From Rostrohypoxylon terebratum (taxonomy: Eukaryota > Ascomycota > Sordariomycetes > Xylariales > Hypoxylaceae), in the NCBI GenBank assembly GCA_022497145.1, contig MU386040.1, positions 1 to 35,467 of the forward strand: 35,467 nucleotides of DNA. The letters run 5' to 3'. A program made the translations under genes and the position numbers. Positions 12,490 to 22,311 of the stretch are shown in pieces (within the stretch, counting starts at the first letter, position 1; each line of letters opens with the position of its first letter). A model generated the notes under the pieces. That model was not told the origin of the DNA and made no database searches. It saw only the letters and a list, made by a program, of their open reading frames with translations.

Positions 12490-14060
12490 TTATGAAGCAC
12501 TCACGCCCACCGTCCCGATTTTGTTATAGTTCGAGTACATTGATACATCATCCGGATCGCCTTCCCACGCGTACTCGACAATCTCCACCCCGCTCCCGCT
12601 AGAGACCAGACAGTACACCCTCTGCGCGTGGTTGGCGACCATGGTCCTGCGCTCCTTGCAGTCTGAAAGCGAGGAGACCTCGTTCGAGGCCGAGGTCCAG
12701 TTTCCCCCCTTGAAGTATGTAAGCTGGACGCCGTTGCTGGCCGCGGGGTCCATGGTGAGTACCTGGAAGCCCAGCTTATCCGTGATATTGGCGCTTGTCT
12801 CGTTGAAGCCCGTGGAGAAGGCGGCGATCGTGGTGTCCGGGCCGATATCCCGGCCCAGAGAAGCGCCGACGTACCGGCCATCGCCGTTGATGATCTGCGA
12901 GAGCGCGCTCGTGGTCGCGCGGTAGAAGATGTTCATGCTGCGGTGGCCGTCCGTCGTGGCGGCCGCGGCATACGCCTGCGCGAGCGAGCTGTTCCCGGAC
13001 GGCGCGGCGGCATCGGCGGCGATCACGTTGGTGTCGCTGTACCATCCGATGCTGGCGTTCTGTAAGCTGGCTTCCCTTATCCCGGCCGATGTCTGCCAGT
13101 ATAGGTACGTGTACTGGTTGCACATATCGCATGCCTTGCCGTACGATACGAGAGACGACCCCGCGGTCGAGATGTAGCTGTTTCCCGCCGCCGAGTCTAC
13201 CCAATTCGCGGCTGGTAAGGGAGAGCGTGTCGTCACGCCTTTGTCCGAAGTATAGGTCAGTGCTTTGATCGTGGAGAGACCGCCACTATCCGGAAGTTGC
13301 CAGTAGACGTGAAGATCGCGGGCCTAGGAGTAAATATTAGCGACTCCGGCTTCTCGGAATCCGTGAGGTTCTTGTTATGGGCGTTATTCCTTACCGAGTT
13401 GCTGTACGCGAAGACGTCCAGCGACAATGCGGTTCCCATCTTCACGCTGTCGAGGCCTAGATTGTTCGTCTTGCCGTCCACTATGGGGGAAACAACCCAA
13501 GTCTTTTGCGACGAATTCCATGCCGACATGTATATAGCCTTATTGTTCAATTGGTACACGACCAAATAATTCTCGTTGTTGAACTCATCTGTAAAATTGG
13601 CGGTAGCAAGATTGGTTTTCGCGTAGAGAGCGGTGGCATCAACTGTCGAATCCGTCGAATCGTCGACGTTGCTGCTGGAGTCGGATTTGTTTTTCTTAGT
13701 TACCACTACGCCTGCAGTGACACCTACTATAATTGCTATAACAAGTATCACAGCCACGAGTAAGGTCCAGAAGAACTTTCGTTTTATCCCACATATTTTA
13801 GGCGACGCTGCTGCGGCTGTTGCTCCAACTCCTGCAGAGTCTTTCTCGGGTATTTGAACAGGTTCGGGGAGGGTGGGATCTATGTCGAGTTTGGGGGCGC
13901 CGCCAGTAACAACTTCGGGATAGTTATAGTGTTCGGTCGCATGCTGATTGACTTCCGGCGCCTGTGCGGCGCGGGCCGCTTCTTCTGCGAGGTGCCGATT
14001 TTGCGCTTCTGTGTCCACCTCTAACGTGCTATAATCTTGCTGATCTATCGAGGACGTCAT
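12490..14060 (-). CDS. Membrane-anchored fucose-specific lectin-like protein
   Basis: Predicted 499 residues from two exons on the minus strand: 14060-13395 and 13323-12490. The 71-bp intron (13324-13394, GTAAGG to CCTAG, phase 0) joins LDVFAYSNS to RDLHVYWQLPDSGG. Residues 1-95 are polar with alanine- and proline-rich parts. Residues about 97-120 form one hydrophobic helix (FFWTLLVAVILVIAIIVGVT) preceded by KRK, so this is a type II membrane protein with the C-terminal part outside. A Ser/Asp linker leads to a six-bladed-propeller-like lectin region with repeated Tyr/Trp strands (YLVVYQLNNKAIYMSAW, HVYWQLPDSG, YFKGGNW), as in the fungal fucose-specific lectin family. Likely role: binding of fucosylated glycans at the cell surface. 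Sugar specificity is inferred. It converges with the rhodopsin-domain gene, 190 bp away. Confidence 0.85.
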
Positions 14061-15049
14061 AGTCGCTTAGACGGACGGGCAAATGCCTCTGTCGCAATCC
14101 AAGAGGCAGAACCCGAAAAGAAACATCAGAAAATTCGAGATATGAAGTTGAAGGAGAGATTGGTGAGGCAAAGGCGGAAGGAAAGAGGAACGAAGAAAGA
14201 TCCTTGATGAAACCACGTACGTAAAGCTCCATCTCAAATGTCTCGTCGTGTTTCCTGCGAATGGAGATCCTGGTTGTGATGCCAAATAAGGAAACAATCC
14301 TCATGTGGATGACAATTCCACATTATTAGCGGCATCCCAGTTTTTGGGCTATGCCAGGGTGCTTGTAATATGCCGAGACCTCTTGGACGCCTTCACTACC
14401 CCGTACTCGATTTAGCAGATCCTGTAATAGGTCGGACGGTTTCGAAGGATTCTCGTCAGTTAAACAAGACTACGTGCCTACGTAATATCTTTGATACAAT
14501 CAAGGCTTGATTTGTACTACTGGGCTGTGGCTCGATGGCGCTTATAAATGATAACTTAAGACCTATCGATCTCTGTTGTGAAGTCATTTGAGAAGGTACG
14601 GGCAATCTATGTGTAATTACAACTTTTCTCGTTGGAGCGGCCGTGCGATTGAGTTGACGATGGCAATATACGAACCTTGCATAGGAGAAGTCCTAGATGT
14701 CCTGAATGGGGCTTTAGGCAGCTCTATTTCCGAACGTGTAACGTTTTAAAAGAGCACAGTCCATTGACGATCAACAACGTATTAGGGCTATAACGAATCG
14801 ACCCGTTTATTCGAGGTTGCTGTGCGCTATTCTGGGTGGATATTGAAATTTTAACGCTTGTGCATCTACGAAACGACCAATAATATCGAGGTATGTTTCC
14901 ATTTTAGGAAAGTCCACTGAACTCCTAGCTCTATATGACGGGTAGCAATCATTGCCGAAAGTCATCGTGACTTCGAGAGTAATAGTATGTTGAGGACAAA
15001 CTCAAAACCAAGAATTTGGGAAGTTCATCGATTCTATTGCGGCGTCGAG
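14061..15049. promoter_or_regulatory. Spacer upstream of lectin gene
   Basis: This is a 989-bp spacer that holds the lectin promoter (to the right of 14060) and the 3' flank of the peptidase gene that ends at 15050. Short minus-strand open frames next to the lectin start look accidental. No repeat or RNA gene is evident. Confidence 0.4.
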
Positions 15050-16302
15050 CTATGAATTATCAATCTTGATCTCAGTTCCAGCACTGGATTCGCCCACAAC
15101 GGTGACCGTGATTCCCCATTCGGAGACGGTATAGGTGGTGGTTCCGGCTAGAGACAATGGGGCATCATTTAATTTATCGCCTGCGCAATCACCTGATCTG
15201 GGCGTCGTGTCTACTACCCGGACGGGGCCTTCTCCTGTGGCCGTGGTGGTCGAAACGGTGTAAAGAAGCACGCCCGTCGAACATGACGCCGAATCAAGAC
15301 CATCTGCTGACCTTAGTTCTGCTACTAACACATTTGTGCTATTGTGTTTAATGACAACAGCCTTTGGACCCCCTGTCGTCTCCAGCGGCGTCAATATGTG
15401 GGTTGTCGAGCCCGTCTCGGCTACACAATCGATCTGCTCATCAGACAACCACCCTAATCTCCATTTGTCCCAGGCGAAATAGTCGGGGCTTGGTCCGCTA
15501 TATGAAGTTCATTTAGCACATAACGTACGTGTTTTTCATAACACACCTACCTAATGAGTCCCATCAAATCCCAACCCCCAATGAACAATCCTGTCGCGCT
15601 ACCATTGAAGGGGTAGTAATCTGGCAGGCACATAGTATGACCTGTCTCATGATTTAAAACAAGATACTTCCAGGTCTTATAAGCGTCCAAACCGAATGTC
15701 ACCGATTTCTTAGCAACATATACTCCGGTACGTGTCTGGACGTCGCCCATGAAGGTAGGCGAGAACGAAATAGCCGCAGCGTTAGCAGTCGGAACAACGT
15801 ACAACACATCAGTAGGTGCAATGGTTTGGTTGTAAGCAGCCAACGCATCTTGGATGTATTTCTCATGTGTCTCGTAGCTCAGACCGCGCGCCCACCCGTA
15901 TGACGCCGCGGTCACTGGCATGCGGTAAAAGCGCGAGGTGTCAGCCTTCACATTCAGCGTGAGCGCCCCATAAGACGACTCGGCATACCACTCCGCCGCT
16001 GCGGGTAGGAAGAAGTCGTGTAGGCTCTGTGCAGTCTCGATAGCTGGCGCGTCGTCAAAGTCGACGAAGATCATGAAGGCATTCAGAGTCCCGGTGCTAG
16101 GAGCACAGTTGAGCTCGTAACCGAACCCCGCGCTGAGGTAGACGTCTTCATTTGCGGCTAGCTTGCACGCAGATACGTCTGCTCGCGGACGGTGAGGGGT
16201 CTTCACCATCACAGCGGATACTGTAGCTAGTAGTGTCGTGTGCCATACCAAGAACCATGCCAGAGCTTGAGACGGGTGTATCAGACGATCCATTGTGTCC
16301 AA
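15050..16302 (-). CDS. Secreted M6-type zinc metallopeptidase
   Basis: Predicted 399 residues from two exons on the minus strand: 16302-15551 and 15497-15050. The 53-bp intron is 15498-15550 (GTAGGT to ATAG, phase 2), and splicing restores LMGLISGPSPDYFAWDKW. A hydrophobic stretch at about residues 12-30 ending in VSA is a likely signal peptide. The zinc motif is HETGHTMCLPD at about 218-228: two histidines and the catalytic glutamate, then an aspartate where M6/metzincin-like peptidases have their third ligand. WDLMG after it fits the Met-turn. The usual Gly in HExxHxxGxxD is Cys here. The C-terminal 150 residues are a beta-rich region. Likely role: extracellular protein breakdown. The fragment looks complete and has an in-frame stop at 15050-15052. 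Confidence 0.83.
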
Positions 16303-18040
16303 GCCAGAACTATATGCAACACTGGTGTGAATGGTACTTGTAATGTAAATAATATTTCAGACAAGCCGATGGCCTCTCCTTTATGATAAGTCGCTTATCT
16401 CAGCGAAAGAGTCACCTTCCCGAAATGGAACTGTGCTCAACATTTATTTGAGTGTAGCTCCCTGATCTCCCAGATTATCACGTAGTAAAAACAGGCCCTA
16501 TCAACGGATATTTCTACTCCATCTAGGATAACCGTGTACCATCGTCTCGGTTAACATTTAGCCGAATATCACAACTCAGAACTATTAAGCTGCCAGTCCA
16601 AGGTTCCAGTGCTCCTCATACATTATACCCGGCATAATTAAAAACAATGCTTTATCGATACCTAGGTAGTAATAATCTATCTACTTTAGGTGTAGGATAA
16701 GTTGAATATAGTAACGAACCGTCGAAGCCTTTCATACCACCTTCTAAGGGGCTCATCCTTCTAGTTTTAATCCATCATACGAGCGAAATGTACTTTCAGA
16801 GCAACTTTCGAGTGTCAATTGCGTCTCCCAGAAGCTCGTTATCGACTTCTTAAGTTTTCTAGTTACTGGGAAAAAGTTACTAATAGATTCCTCAGTAATA
16901 TCCTGAAATAATTTCTCGTCATCTAATCAAATTTGAATATTAGGTGGAAGTCTCCAAGGAGATGTCTTTTTACCTCAACAAAGACTTTTGTTTGAAAATT
17001 CTCAACAACGGGAATCATGATTACTATTTACCTTATACGCAGCCATCATACCATGCAGTACCCCAGCTACAGCCAATCTCTCTTTTATTTTAAGTGGTCT
17101 ATTAGCGTTCCCCTTTGGCTCCTCGTCGATGGCATAATAAATTTCATCGCCGTACTCCTCATTTGACGTCTCAGTTCCTGGTCACTGTAATTCCAAGATA
17201 ATATCTCAGTCAGTCTAGCTCTGGGATTCTATCTAAGGTCGAGAGAAAGTGAGTTCTGCTCATAATATACGGCTTCTCGAATCCGGGTAACAAACCTAGG
17301 TACCCAAAAATGACAATCACCATAGCACGTTCTCTACATACACCTTAGTAAACTTAATACAAAGTCCTCCATCACCCTTGGTAAACTCAAGACGCTTTAG
17401 ACTCTAAAACGGAGGATTTTTCAAATGAACATCGTCCGCAAACCATGAGCAGAACATGTTTGTGCTTAGGGTTAGGGTTAGGGTTAGGGGTTGTATACAA
17501 CACGGTCTCTCTATTGGCTAGACTTCATGTAGTGACCACCGTGAGATAATTGCCATAGAAAACGTCAGAGATCGATCTACCTACTTTTACTCCCTTGAGG
17601 ACAAGTGAGTCGTTATCTATATGTTTCACTGATTGGTTAAATGTAATGTTTGTGCGAAGTAACTGGAGGACATACTAATGTTGTCGATCGATCGAGTAGT
17701 AAACGCAACACATTCTCTTCCACGACTTCAAGAACTGAGACTATGTAGCGTAATCGACGAGACATCTCATGAATCAGGCCTAAAAATATAGGAAGTAGCG
17801 CTTTTGTTACGCGAGGAGCTCCGAACTGCCCCCTGCTGGAGAACATGCACGAACTTTCTTTTGTATATCCTTCCAAGGCTAGCTACTTGAAAGTCTCTCT
17901 CTTTGAGAATTCAAGGGTACCTAATCGCAGTATATCTTAAGGCTAAGCCAAATCTCCCGGTTAAACCTTTAGCTGTTAACTATCTGGTTGTGGGAAAGGC
18001 TTGTGATCCATAGGTGTTCTGCCAGCTCGCTATTTTGCGC
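16303..18040. other. AT-rich gene-poor spacer
   Basis: About 1.7 kb without a recognisable gene. The left end should carry the promoter of the M6 peptidase gene. The only clear structure is the telomere-type repeat at 17466-17489. The open frame at 17637-17876 (-) shows no family signature and is not called. Confidence 0.45.
17466..17489 (+). repeat. Interstitial telomeric repeat (TTAGGG)4
   Basis: Four exact tandem TTAGGG units followed by an extra GG. This is the telomere repeat of filamentous ascomycetes. The G-rich strand reads rightward, as it would at a right-hand chromosome end. It lies internally, between the peptidase gene and the broken oxidase. It may be a relic of telomere addition or break repair, or a binding site for TTAGGG-binding proteins. 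Confidence 0.85.
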
Positions 18041-18345
18041 TACGATCGGTGGTGGACTCGGCTGACTTGAAGGCCTTCATGGCCTGACGAGCGATGCACT
18101 AATCAGGGTGCGAATGGCACTGTGGAATGGTACCATCGTTGAGACTTCTGATGCAGCCAACCAAGGCCTGTTCTGGGGCGTCCGTGGCGCCGGCCAGAAT
18201 CTTGGTATCATTATCGAGGTCACGTTCGAGACATGCAGTATAGTTCGGACTTGACGTTCACAGTAGACAAGCTGGAAGCTGTCTTGAACGTGACAAATAG
18301 CCTGTTAGAACCCGAACTAGGTCCTACATTAGCTATTGCTACATC
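18030..18345 (+). pseudogene. FAD-linked (berberine-bridge-like) oxidase fragment
   Basis: The plus-strand frame reads IGGGLG, then an in-frame TGA (18058-18060), then LEGLHGLTSDAL, ALWNGTIVETSDAANQ and LFWGVRGAGQNLGIIIEVTF. This is the core of the FAD-binding domain of BBE-like oxidases, including the LFWGxRGAG block. A one-base frameshift near 18236-18242 separates it from a stretch reading LTFTVDKLEAVLNVTNSLL, which continues to about 18340. The N-terminal FAD-attachment region and the C-terminal substrate domain are missing. The TGA fits a CGA to TGA change (C to T). Such enzymes often act in fungal specialised metabolism; the substrate is unknown. The fragment stops abruptly where dehydrogenase sequence begins. 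Confidence 0.75.
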
Positions 18346-19001
18346 GATTTCAACTTCTGGGGAATGGTGAATATATCAAAGGGGTGCTTGCAAATCATGA
18401 GAGAGGAGAATGCCAAGAATGGCCAGAAAGGCGTCGTGATCATGAACGTGACTTCTGTGGGAGGTTACATTGGCTACCCAGGACAGGCTTTTTACCATGC
18501 CAGCGAGTTTTTTGTGGAAGGGTGGACCGAGGCAGTAGCAAAGGAGGTACCCTCAACGTGGAACAGCAAGTGTTCATTGCTCTCTGCACTTCGTGCTCCC
18601 CTCTATTTCCAAATCCCGACACTCATGATCATTTAGTTCATCTATGCAACATCGAACTTGGCGGCGTGAAGACTAATTACGCAACCTCGTCCTTGAAGCA
18701 GACGGCCGTACGGCACCAGGCCTATTCCGATCCCAGCTTCCCCGCGAACATGCTGCTTTCACACATCGGCAGCGAGCAAGGCCGTGCTTTGTGGGCCGAA
18801 CCGAGTACTATAGCCGCGGCTATGTACTAAGTTGTCAGTCGCGGAAAGCGAGTTCCGATTCGGGTTCCCTTAGGAGTTGGTGCTTGGGGTTTGGTCGACA
18901 AGAACCTTGAGAATACCAAAGGTGATTTGGACGAGATCAAAGATATCAGCTACTCTGTGGGTGACTCGAGGCAATTAGAGTCTATTCACTTTTTAAAGTA
19001 G
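18346..19001 (+). pseudogene. Short-chain dehydrogenase, 5'-truncated pseudogene
   Basis: The C-terminal two thirds of an SDR enzyme. The sequence starts at DFNFWGMVNISKG, so the Rossmann TGxxxGxG part is absent. Next come the catalytic-serine strand NVTSVGGYIGYPGQAF and YHASEFF, where the family has YxxxK: the catalytic lysine is glutamate (GAG at 18505-18507). An intron at 18566-18636 starts GCAAGT and ends TTTAG (GC-AG), joining STWN to IHLCNIELGGVKTNY. An in-frame TAA at 18828-18830 (CAA to TAA would explain it) interrupts AAAMY and VVSRGKRVPIRVPLG; the frame then continues to TAG at 18999-19001. The family oxidises or reduces small molecules with NAD(P). Three independent defects make a working enzyme very unlikely. 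Confidence 0.82.
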
Positions 19002-19600
19002 GTAGATAGTTTGATACCAGTGATACCTAATAGGCACCTATCACAGTATTTCTAGGTAACTCCGGTATCTTTTCGTGTTAAATTGTGATGCCTTTTCCAA
19101 GATATCTCGTCATTGAAAAAGCAGCCATTTACTTCCCTCTATGATGGGCATAAGGTAAACCACTCTACCTATATGATGATACGATCTTGAAAGAACTACC
19201 GGGAGCCAGTAGAATGAATGCATACGTACCTAGCAATTGGACAAGTCTTATCTTTGAAACCTGACGAACGATGCGGAAAGTTGGTTTGTCAGTTTCATCT
19301 TAGAGGCCTAGGTCCTAGGTATTGATCAGCACGCTTCGTGCACGTGACTACCCATACTTCACTCAGCCCTTATCACTCCCACCTATGCTGATTTAGGCTT
19401 ATAACGCTCTCTTTAGACTCTAGAAGGTCCCTACTTTCTTCTCAAGCCGTGAGATGCCGTGTGAACTATACCTGCCCGTCAATACTTAGCACAACGTCAT
19501 GGTCACAACCCATCATTGCCCTCTCGAGTCTAAGAGAGGCTGTATACATACAAAAGGATCAAAGAGCCACTGTGTAGAGCACTAGATACGAATGTGCTTT
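19002..19600. other. Spacer downstream of dehydrogenase relic
   Basis: No gene recognised. It contains the 16-bp word CCTAGGTCCTAGGTAT at 19307-19322, which recurs exactly at 29732-29747. Confidence 0.4.
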
Positions 19601-19618
19601 TAAGGATATCTAGAGTAA

Positions 19619-19858
19619 ATGCTTACTTTACGATTTATAAATCCAGTACGCAAATACGGAAATTGGTGCATCAAGAGACAAGGCTGTCCTTGCGTTGACG
19701 AAGATAAGGCCGAGGCGCACCGGCAGAGGGCCTTGAGAGAGAAGAAACAGGAAGCCTGGGATGAGTCATATGGCAAGTCAACTAAGAACAAGAAGAAAGT
19801 TGGGAACGAATCTTCCGAACAATTCATTAAGAACAAGAACAAGAACAAGAAGAACTGA
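19619..19858 (+). other. Lysine-rich open frame, possible end of a mobile-element gene
   Basis: Open frame of 79 codons. The first part has three cysteines (WCIKRQGCPC); the second is charged and helical with an AAGAAC run near the end that encodes alternating Lys/Asn. It stops just before the hairpin cluster. I do not recognise the family. The basic tail next to palindromic repeats would suit the 3' end of a transposon reading frame, but this is inference, and it may not be translated at all. Confidence 0.25.
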
Positions 19859-19900
19859 AAGGTAGGCTTCTGCTTTTTAACCCATAACTCACGCCCCATG

Positions 19901-20122
19901 AGACCCATGGGAACCCATGGGTTTTTTGAAAAACCCACGACGTGGGTAACCCACGAAAACCCATGGGTTCCCACGCTAAAAACTCCCACGCGTTAAGGTA
20001 GTTGGAAGTAGCGCGTTAAAGGGATCTTGACGCGTTTAAGTGGGGGAATAGCCTTATAATACCCAGATTTCTGGTATAAAAGAATAAAAAGTTTTATACA
20101 AAAAAACCTATGGGTTCCCACG
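19901..20122. repeat. CCCATGGG hairpin cluster, possible transposon end
   Basis: A perfect 17-bp inverted repeat, GGGAACCCATGGGTTTT at 19909-19925 and its complement at 19956-19972, encloses 30 bp. Inside this lie two smaller palindromes: GGGTTTTTTGAAAAACCC (near 19919-19936) and CGTGGGTAACCCACG (19941-19955). The right arm and its flank (19956-19975) recur as a direct copy at 20103-20122 with one mismatch. Nested hairpins and repeated arms resemble the subterminal region of a DNA transposon or MITE. No transposase domain is recognised next to it. Confidence 0.6.
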
Positions 20123-21047
20123 ACCAAAGCCTACTGAAAGGTATGGTTTTTTCGATTCCTATAATATCAACTTTTCCCTCCAACATGAATTATTCTTTTC
20201 CTGTAAAAAAAGCAGAAAGAAAGGGGAGACGATGAAAATTACCAGTTGTCACACTTGACAAAAGTCTGTCTGACCATCTTACCGCTTCAGAAACGGGACG
20301 GCCCGCTGCAACCTGGAGCGGACATACATACTGTATATGTTATTGAATACATTGTTCAATAGCAATCGGTAAAGACTCCGTTTGGAGTCGAAGGAATCAT
20401 CGCCCGACTATTACTTAGTGCCGGTAAATAACATGTCATCGTTCTGCCGGTACCAAAATCGCGGATGCTACAAGAAGATCCTGCGTTGTATGATTCTCCC
20501 CTTTGGATGATTAAATAAATCACGCTTATTGGTGGCCTTCTATCAAAATACTCCATACCCAACGACTCTTAAGTTTCATGTCGATCAATTGACGATAATG
20601 ATTGATAGACCGCCCGGGTTCCATCCAATGTGGGTATTCTTCATCGGAGCATTTACGCTAATAGTCCATTCTACCGTGATGTGCAAAAGTGCCAGAACAT
20701 GATAAAGTTAAAGATTGATGCTAGATATCTGCATTATCACACCTCCAAATACACCCCAAGCATACTCCAAATACGACCTACGTAGGTAGGTAGGTAGGTA
20801 TATATAGTACGAAACAAGGCTGTCTACAAGTTGCATAGTTACTCAAATACCTAGTAGGTTTATGAGTGCTGCAAGAGAGATTCCTCACGTTGGATCGTAG
20901 GATTGAAGTAGAACTCAGTATGGGGCAGCGTAGTATCGAAGTTCATCCTTCGGGACCCTGTTTCTTCTTATTAATCCGCAGCATCGGAGCCTCAAAGAAT
21001 CTCGAAATTGTTCAATCCAGTTAGTTTTTTTTTTAATTTTTCACACA
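20123..21047. other. Spacer with TAGG microsatellite; promoter of second rhodopsin-domain gene
   Basis: No gene recognised. It holds a 7-bp stem-loop (TATTGAA/TTCAATA near 20340-20360) and a TAGG microsatellite at about 20783-20799. A T-run lies just before the ATG at 21048. The 3' half should act as promoter. Confidence 0.4.
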
Positions 21048-22311
21048 ATGAGCTCAGGCGTACCGAATTACGGCCCCAACATCATTGCGGCGCTATGGAC
21101 TTGCACGCCTCTCGCTTTCCTATTCCTTTCGCTACGTCTGTTTTGTAAGTTCTACAAACGAGCGTTGCCGTTCTGGGATGACTATATCTTGGTCGTGTCC
21201 TGGGTAAGCTACACGTGCCATGGACCTGCGGCTTTTGGCTGATTTTTTGATAGTGCATTCTTCTATCAACTAGCGTTTTGATCACCATCGACGTACGAGA
21301 TGGCTTTGGAAAGCATGAAGCTGATATCATTGCCGATCATGGCGTCGAAGCGTTGACCCGAATCGGAATGAGAGACGACATTGTCGGATTTATTTTCCCT
21401 TTTGCCATTGCCTGGAGCAAAACATCGTTCGCGGTGACGCTCTTAAACGTAGATAAAGGAAGGGTTAGGAGAGTCATATGGGCTATCATCGTATCGACGA
21501 ACCTTCTACTTGTAATGGCTGCCTTCTCCTACTTATTCCAATGCAGTCCCGTCGAGAAGTTATGGAACCCTAGAATTCCGGGAACGTGTTGGCCCAATAT
21601 GAATAGGGTGCTTGGTATGCTTGCCTCAGCATATTCGGGCTTTATGGACTTTGTTCTTGCTTTACTTCCTGTAAGAGGACTTTCATCTACTACCCCCACT
21701 CTCCTCGGCCTTCATAGGTTGTACAGGAGCCGCAAGACCTTCAACTACAGGGAACTACCTACTGATTCATCAAAACTAGTGGACCTTCGTCTGGAAGCTG
21801 AATCTCAGGCGTGAGGAGAAAATAGGGGTAGCAGTGGCTATGAGCATGGGCATCTTGTAAGTTCACTTGCAAACACACAGAAGGATGCTTTCAATCTAAC
21901 CAAATTCGTAGTGCTGGTACAACGGCGATTGTCAAGTGTTATTACCTACACAATCTATATAATATCGACTTCTTCTGTATGTTGCACCAGTGTGGTCTCC
22001 ACCAAGCCCCGTTATTAACTACATCAATAGATGCTGGAGGCAACCTAGCTATCTGGGGGACTGCAGAAGTTGCCACCACTATTATGGCTTCTTCTATTCC
22101 CGTGTTGCGAGTTCTCATCCGCGATGTTGCATCCGCCGCTTCACGTAATCATCGTTCATTGCTGCATGTTGGTGCTTCGCTCGGGTCTCAAGGAAGTAAG
22201 GCAACGGGGAAGAATCATAGCCCAAACACCTATGTCGAATTAAAGCCGCTCCCATCTTTTGGAGCCTCGGGTGGTGCTGTATACAAATGGTCCACAGATA
22301 TGACATCGTGA
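21048..22311 (+). CDS. Rhodopsin-domain (PTH11-like) integral membrane protein
   Basis: Predicted 331 residues from five exons: 21048-21203, 21254-21670, 21780-21856, 21912-21976, 22031-22311. All junctions keep frame and donors are standard (GTAAGC, GTAAGA, GTAAGT, GTATGT). Membrane segments and family marks in order: IIAALWTCTPLAFLFLSLRL, the loop with FWDDYILVVSW, GFGKHEADI, a long central pair of helices, the loop CSPVEKLWNP...GTCW, WTFVWKLNLRREEKIGVAVA, and LAIWGTAEVATTIMASSIPVLR. The soluble tail is about 60 residues. It belongs to the same broad family as the protein at 10994-12299, but sequence and intron positions differ, so this is not a recent duplicate. Role: orphan membrane receptor or sensor, inferred from the family. 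The intron at 21671-21779 (109 bp) is the longest. Confidence 0.87.

Noticed and set aside
12490..13236. 248-codon frame as a separate secreted gene
   Set aside because: It continues upstream in frame to 13323 and joins the 5' exon through a good 71-bp intron; together they make one lectin protein.
13324..13394. Coding extension reading NNAHNKNLTDSEKPESL in the lectin
   Set aside because: It lies between a GTAAGG donor and a CCTAG acceptor, runs soon into a stop, and breaks the propeller strands; it is intron.
18566..18636. Frameshift in the SDR after STWN
   Set aside because: A GC-AG intron restores IHLCNIELGG exactly, so this is not a lesion.
19600..19989. Minus-strand 129-codon frame reading THGFSWVTH and PWVPMG
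   Set aside because: Its N-terminal half is only the translated CCCATGGG hairpin cluster and the rest is antisense to the Lys-rich frame.
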